From contig CACBRY010000004.1 in assembly GCA_902541825.1 (NCBI GenBank), positions 1 through 48,865 of the forward strand: a stretch of DNA of 48,865 bases. The letters are read 5' to 3'. Under the pieces are notes generated by a model, which saw only the letters and a program-made list of their open reading frames with translations, did not search any database and was not told where the DNA came from. How positions within the stretch are numbered: position 1 is the first letter of the stretch; the number at the start of each line of letters is the position of its first letter. A program made the translations under genes and the position numbers. Positions 45,944 to 48,865 of the stretch are shown in pieces. Origin of the DNA: an uncultured Pelagibacteraceae bacterium (GTDB lineage Bacteria > Pseudomonadota > Alphaproteobacteria > Pelagibacterales > Pelagibacteraceae).

Positions 45944-46423
45944 ATGAGTTTATTAGACAAAGAGCCAGTTCAAAGAGTTGAAAAAATCCTCAAAGATTTT
46001 GATGAATCTCAAAATATAATTGTTTTAGAAACCTCTGCCAGGACTGCCCTTGAGGCAGCTTCATCTTTAGGTTGTGAGGTAGGAGCAATTGTAAAAAGTT
46101 TACTCTTTAAAACTCAGAATAGTTTCACCTTATGCTTGGTTGCAGGTGATAAAAGGGCGTCATTAAACAGGATTAAGAAGGCACTTAAAATAAAGGATGC
46201 ATCTATGGCTTCAGCTGAAGATGTAAAAAATATTACAGGTTATACAATTGGAGGAGTTTCACCCATTGGTCATTTAAAAAAAATTGAAATTTTAATAGAT
46301 AAATCTTTAAGTAGATTTGATTTGTTGTTTGCTGCTGCAGGCCATCCAAACTGTGTATTTAAAATAGATTTTATAAATTTACAAAAAATTACAAATGGAA
46401 TTACTGAAGAGATTACCGAATGA
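45944..46423 (+). CDS. YbaK/EbsC-family aminoacyl-tRNA deacylase
   Basis: The 159-residue protein has the YbaK fold. Landmarks are LGCEVGAIVKSLLFKTQNSFTLCLVAG (about 38-64) with the active-site Lys, RIKKALKIKDASMASAEDV (about 72-90), ITGYTIGGVSPIGH (about 93-106) and the FAAAGHPNCVFKI end (about 128-140). Members hydrolyse mischarged tRNAs such as Cys-tRNA-Pro. The GGVSPIGH motif is diagnostic for the family. It overlaps the EamA gene by 4 bases and starts 141 bases from divergent glnA. Confidence 0.88.
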   Translation: MSLLDKEPVQRVEKILKDFDESQNIIVLETSARTALEAASSLGCEVGAIVKSLLFKTQNSFTLCLVAGDKRASLNRIKKALKIKDASMASAEDVKNITGYTIGGVSPIGHLKKIEILIDKSLSRFDLLFAAAGHPNCVFKIDFINLQKITNGITEEITE

Positions 46424-47307
46424 GACAAGCTAAAATTACAGATTATCTTTTATTAATTTTGCTTGCATTAATTTGGGCTTCTGCCTTTTTTAATATTAAA
46501 ATTGCAACATACTCATATGGTCCAGTTACCATTGCATTTTTAAGAGTTTTTTTTGGAGCCATTCCAGTTTTATTACTTTGTTATTATAAAAAAATAAAAA
46601 TAGAAGCATTCTCAAAAGACTGGCATTGGTTCGCTATGATTGGATTTATAAACTTAGTAGCACCTTTTTATTTGATAGCTTACGGAGTTCAATCAGTTCA
46701 AAGTAACTTAGCAGCAATTTTAATGTCAACAACACCTTTAAGCTCAACTGTTCTAGGTCATTTTTATACGACAAATGAAAAGTTTAATTTTATTAAAACA
46801 TTTGGAATTTTAATAGGGTTTTCGGGAATACTTTATTTATTTTCAGATAATTTATTGATTGATGAAAATAATTTTATATCTGCTTTATTAATTCTTTTAG
46901 GCTCAACCTGTTATGTGATTGGTGGTGTATTAACTTTAAAAATCAGTAAGAAAAAAAATGAAAATGTAACTGGATCTATATTAATTTGGGCTACAATTAT
47001 TTTAATACCACTCGTCAGTTTTATAGAACAGCCTTGGAATTTAATACCAAGATTAGACTCGACAATTTCCGTTATTTATTTAGGTCTTGTTTCAACAGGT
47101 ATTGCTTGGTTGTTACGATTTAGAATTTTAGTTAATAATGGTTTAATTTTCCAATCACAAGTTTCATATCTAATTCCAATTTTTGGAACAATTTTAAGTT
47201 ATATATTTCTGAAAGAATTAATTACCACAAAAGTATTAATTTCTTTAATCGCTGTTTCAGTTGGAATTTATTTTGTAAGAAAAGCTGATTACAAAAAAAC
47301 TACTTAA
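46420..47307 (+). CDS. EamA/DMT-family transporter
   Basis: The 295-residue protein has ten hydrophobic segments in two repeats of about five (residues about 8-150 and 153-290), as in EamA drug/metabolite transporters. ALIWASAFFNIKIA (about 17-30) and the FSGILYLF end of repeat 1 are typical, and VSYLIPIFGTILSYIFLKE (about 245-263) marks the second repeat. Exports or imports small metabolites or amino acids; the substrate is unknown. It overlaps the YbaK-like gene (ATGA) and runs 8 bases into the convergent methyltransferase. Confidence 0.88.
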   Translation: MRQAKITDYLLLILLALIWASAFFNIKIATYSYGPVTIAFLRVFFGAIPVLLLCYYKKIKIEAFSKDWHWFAMIGFINLVAPFYLIAYGVQSVQSNLAAILMSTTPLSSTVLGHFYTTNEKFNFIKTFGILIGFSGILYLFSDNLLIDENNFISALLILLGSTCYVIGGVLTLKISKKKNENVTGSILIWATIILIPLVSFIEQPWNLIPRLDSTISVIYLGLVSTGIAWLLRFRILVNNGLIFQSQVSYLIPIFGTILSYIFLKELITTKVLISLIAVSVGIYFVRKADYKKTT

Positions 47308-48208
47308 GCTTAGAAAAAGCTTTAATATGCAAAGGTGTAGTTTCACAACACCCACCAATTATTGTAGCTCCTGCATCTTTGAATTTTTTTGCAAATTCTA
47401 GCATTTTTTCTGGAGTTAAATCTTTTCTTACCCCAAGAAATTCATTTGGATTTCCTGTTTTGCTTTTATTGTATGCTCCAGTATAATTTGGTTTTGGATT
47501 AGTTTTAACAAAACCATTTAGTTTGAAACCAAATGGAATATTTAAACTTTTTATTTCTTTAAGATTTAAATCATAATTTTCTGGGGAAATGCATGATAAA
47601 ATTATTCCTAGTAATTTTTCATGATTAATTTTGTTAATAATTTCAGAAATTTTTTCGCCACTGGGTAAATTTGTACCCTCTGATATATGAGCTCCAATTA
47701 AATATGGTTTATTAAATTCTTTAATACTTTCTATAGCAATTTTAAATTCTCTTACACTGCTTAAAACATCAAAATAAAAAAAATCAATATACGGGTTTAA
47801 TAGCTTTGCTTGACTATAAAAATTATCCTTTATTTCTTTTTCTGATCTTGTATCAGCCTCGTAAGTTAAATATTGAGGCGGCAATCCACCAGCAACAAGA
47901 GTTTTAGGATATTGTTTTTTTGCTTTTTGAGCTATTTCACCTGCTTTAATATTTAAATACTCGTATTTATCTTCAACATTATTATCTTTTAATCTTATCT
48001 TTCTAGTTGTGAATGTAGTCGTTACAATTACCTCAGCACCAGACTTGATAAAGTCTAAATGTGTATCCAATAATAACTGATGATATTTTTCATGAAGTAA
48101 AGCATTCGCACTCCACAAAGTTCCATTAGGCTCCATACCTCTCGCAAGTAATTCCTGGCCCATACCACCATCTAAAATTCTTGTTTGTTTGAAAAAATTT
48201 AAATCCAT
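47300..48208 (-). CDS. Homocysteine S-methyltransferase (MmuM/BHMT family)
   Basis: The 302-residue Zn-dependent enzyme moves a methyl group to homocysteine, forming methionine. ILDGGMGQELLARGM (11-25) begins the barrel, the SCISPE motif gives Cys206, and IIGGCCETTPLHI gives Cys287 and Cys288, completing the three Zn ligands. The methyl donor (S-methylmethionine, betaine or a sulfonium such as DMSP) cannot be told from sequence; in SAR11 this gene is often annotated bhmT. Upstream lie two SAM-II/SAM-V-like aptamer motifs, the second containing its Shine-Dalgarno (GAGG, 5 bases before ATG). This fits repression by high S-adenosylmethionine. Confidence 0.92.
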   Translation of the reverse strand: MDLNFFKQTRILDGGMGQELLARGMEPNGTLWSANALLHEKYHQLLLDTHLDFIKSGAEVIVTTTFTTRKIRLKDNNVEDKYEYLNIKAGEIAQKAKKQYPKTLVAGGLPPQYLTYEADTRSEKEIKDNFYSQAKLLNPYIDFFYFDVLSSVREFKIAIESIKEFNKPYLIGAHISEGTNLPSGEKISEIINKINHEKLLGIILSCISPENYDLNLKEIKSLNIPFGFKLNGFVKTNPKPNYTGAYNKSKTGNPNEFLGVRKDLTPEKMLEFAKKFKDAGATIIGGCCETTPLHIKAFSKLK

Positions 48209-48211
48209 AAA

Positions 48212-48275
48212 ATCCTCACTTTTTTAGTGCTTTAGCTTTATGCAAGGCGCACAATATAGTTCAAATACCTACAGA
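48212..48275 (-). promoter_or_regulatory. SAM-V-like riboswitch overlapping the ribosome site
   Basis: Read on the minus strand: a P1-like pair TGTAGG (48273-48268) with CCTTGCA (48247-48241, one bulge), a loop ATTTGAACTATATTG, then TAAAGCTAAAG and the Shine-Dalgarno AGTGAGG (48220-48214), six bases before the ATG at 48208. ACT of the loop can pair with AGT at the ribosome site, and GTGC (48252-48249) with GCAC (48230-48227), giving H-type pseudoknot options. CACT can instead pair with AGTG locally. The motif order follows the SAM-II/SAM-V core; a translational off-switch is expected. Confidence 0.65.
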
Positions 48276-48286
48276 TTGATTATTAT

Positions 48287-48338
48287 GGGATTTCCGTTTT
48301 AGCAGTTAATGCCCGCAATAGGATCAAATCGGCAAAAC
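48287..48338 (-). promoter_or_regulatory. SAM-II-like riboswitch, distal of a tandem pair
   Basis: Read on the minus strand: P1 TGCC (48334-48331) pairs with GGCA (48313-48310) around a loop GATTTGATCCTATTGCG, followed by ACTGCTAAAACGGA. The GATTT-N4-TATTGC loop and the GCTAAAA strand match what I recall of the SAM-II core. TCC of the loop can pair with GGA (48295-48293). A TATAAA at 48345-48340 just upstream may be the -10. About 20 bases separate it from the second aptamer. Confidence 0.6.
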
Positions 48339-48461
48339 CTTTATACTTAATTTTAATTAAAAATCTTTATTAATTATATCTACAAATATTAATTAATTTT
48401 CTATAGATACAACATATAGTATTTTATTCAATTATAAGTAGTAAATAAAATTTTATAAAAA

Positions 48462-48490
48462 TAGACACTACCCTCATTTACGAGTTTAAT
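48462..48490 (+). promoter_or_regulatory. Candidate leaderless promoter of the aldehyde dehydrogenase gene
   Basis: TAGACA (48462-48467, 5 of 6 to TTGACA), a 17-base spacer and TTTAAT (48485-48490) form a good sigma-70 promoter. The predicted start, 6 bases past the -10, is the A of ATG 48496. No Shine-Dalgarno precedes that ATG, consistent with a leaderless mRNA that includes the basic tail. Confidence 0.5.
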
Positions 48491-48495
48491 TGGTT

Positions 48496-48865
48496 ATGGC
48501 TACTAAAAGAAAGAAAAAAGCTAAGCCAAAAACCAATAGAAAAAAAACTAAATTGGTTAAATCTTCTAGAAAAAAAATAAGAACGAAAAAAAAAGTTAGG
48601 ACAAAAAAGTCTGCGACTAAGAAGCGTTCTAAAATATCTAGAAAAAATAATAAGCTTAAATCAATAAAAAAAACAAGAGGAGTAAAAAAAATGAGTGCAG
48701 AAGCTATGAAAGTGTCATCTGTATTAGATACTTCTCATTTGAAAGTAAAATTCCCGTTTAAGGCAAAATACGGGAACTACATTAACGGTAAGTTTGTAGA
48801 GCCAAAATCTGGAAAGTATTTTGATAATACATCTCCAATTTCAAATGAAGTAATCTGTTCAGTTG
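48496..48865 (+). CDS. Aldehyde dehydrogenase with Lys/Arg-rich N-terminal tail (partial)
   Basis: The gene runs off the window end after 123 codons. Residues 1-65 are extremely basic: 27 Lys and 8 Arg, no Asp or Glu, with repeated RKK and TKK steps like a histone H1 tail. Without any stop, the frame continues from Met66 (48691) into KAKYGNYINGKFVEPKSG and FDNTSPISNEVICSV, the N-terminus of an NAD-dependent aldehyde dehydrogenase (ExaC-type). Its Rossmann and catalytic parts lie beyond the window. Two starts are possible: ATG 48496, without Shine-Dalgarno but placed for a leaderless promoter, and ATG 48691, behind a strong AGAGGAG. Both forms may be made. The substrate is unknown. Confidence 0.8.
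   Translation, partial: MATKRKKKAKPKTNRKKTKLVKSSRKKIRTKKKVRTKKSATKKRSKISRKNNKLKSIKKTRGVKKMSAEAMKVSSVLDTSHLKVKFPFKAKYGNYINGKFVEPKSGKYFDNTSPISNEVICSV
48676..48693 (+). promoter_or_regulatory. Internal Shine-Dalgarno and ATG for a tail-less aldehyde dehydrogenase
   Basis: AGAGGAG (48676-48682) lies 8 bases before the in-frame ATG at 48691-48693, an ideal spacing and among the strongest ribosome sites in this window. Initiation here would give a normal dehydrogenase starting MSAEAMKVSS without the basic tail. Confidence 0.7.

Noticed and set aside
45919-45947. TTGACT-N17-TAATGA before the YbaK-like gene as a promoter
   Set aside because: The -10 would cover the start codon and put transcription start about 10 bases inside the gene, with no later in-frame start, so it cannot be the main promoter.
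1-48865. CRISPR arrays, insertion sequences, prophage or toxin-antitoxin genes
   Set aside because: No regularly spaced repeats, transposase or integrase motifs, or terminal inverted repeats were found; nearly all bases are in core genes.

Overview
The window looks like a chromosomal segment of a SAR11 alphaproteobacterium (Candidatus Pelagibacter or a close relative). The basis is very high A+T content with Lys/Asn/Ile-rich proteins, almost no intergenic DNA, alphaproteobacterial gene order (lptF-lptG-lptD-surA-pdxA-rsmA; NDUFA12-DUF2155 next to accC-accB-aroQ; rne next to mrcA-prfB), and an apparent SAM-II/SAM-V riboswitch pair before a homocysteine methyltransferase. This is an inference from content; no rRNA marker is present. 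I see no tRNA, rRNA, IS element, prophage, CRISPR array or origin. No gene-free stretch exceeds 300 bases; the longest, about 287 b at 48209-48495, holds regulatory RNA and promoter signals.

Layout. 3-5553 (minus): rpsF-rpsR-rplI-dnaB, an RND/MMPL exporter and cvpA. 5639-8232 (plus): fabD-fabG-acpP-gmk (fatty-acid synthesis, GMP kinase). 8221-15403 (minus): rsmA, pdxA, a SurA-like chaperone, lptD, lptG and lptF, read from lptF (LPS export and outer-membrane biogenesis). 15464-17321 (plus): pepA-ndk. 17311-18898 (minus): purM-purN. 18922-22427 (plus): a DUF2066-like protein, an Hda-like DnaA regulator, aspS. 22428-23252 (minus): a free-standing TSCPD (class II ribonucleotide-reductase C-terminal) protein. 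23366-24095 (plus): NDUFA12-like and DUF2155 proteins. 24092-26296 (minus): aroQ-accB-accC. 26313-27301 (plus): thiS-thiG. 27294-29066 (minus): RNase E/G. 29169-34798 (plus): PBP1A, prfB with a +1 programmed frameshift, an AsmA-like protein. 34795-36024 (minus): tyrS. 36072-37217 (plus): anmK. 37214-37870 (minus): an alpha/beta hydrolase. 38006-44166 (plus): iscR-sufBCDS-sufU-sufT-sufA, one Fe-S assembly operon behind an IscR-type operator. 44223-44393: a small basic ORF. 44396-45802 (minus): glnA. 45944-47307 (plus): YbaK-like deacylase and an EamA transporter. 47300-48208 (minus): homocysteine S-methyltransferase. 48496-end (plus): the N-terminal part of an aldehyde dehydrogenase that carries a lysine-rich tail.

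Most of this is core metabolism and envelope biogenesis. The unusual content lies in small-scale architecture: a Lys/Arg tail fused in frame to an aldehyde dehydrogenase, with a second strong internal start; tandem SAM-sensing RNAs; a CTG start for thiG whose Shine-Dalgarno doubles as the ThiS glycine codons; the prfB frameshift; candidate leaderless starts; divergent genes 16 and 23 bases apart; and convergent genes whose ends overlap. Starts differing from the longest reading frame were chosen for pepA, thiG, prfB and sufB, with reasons given in each entry.
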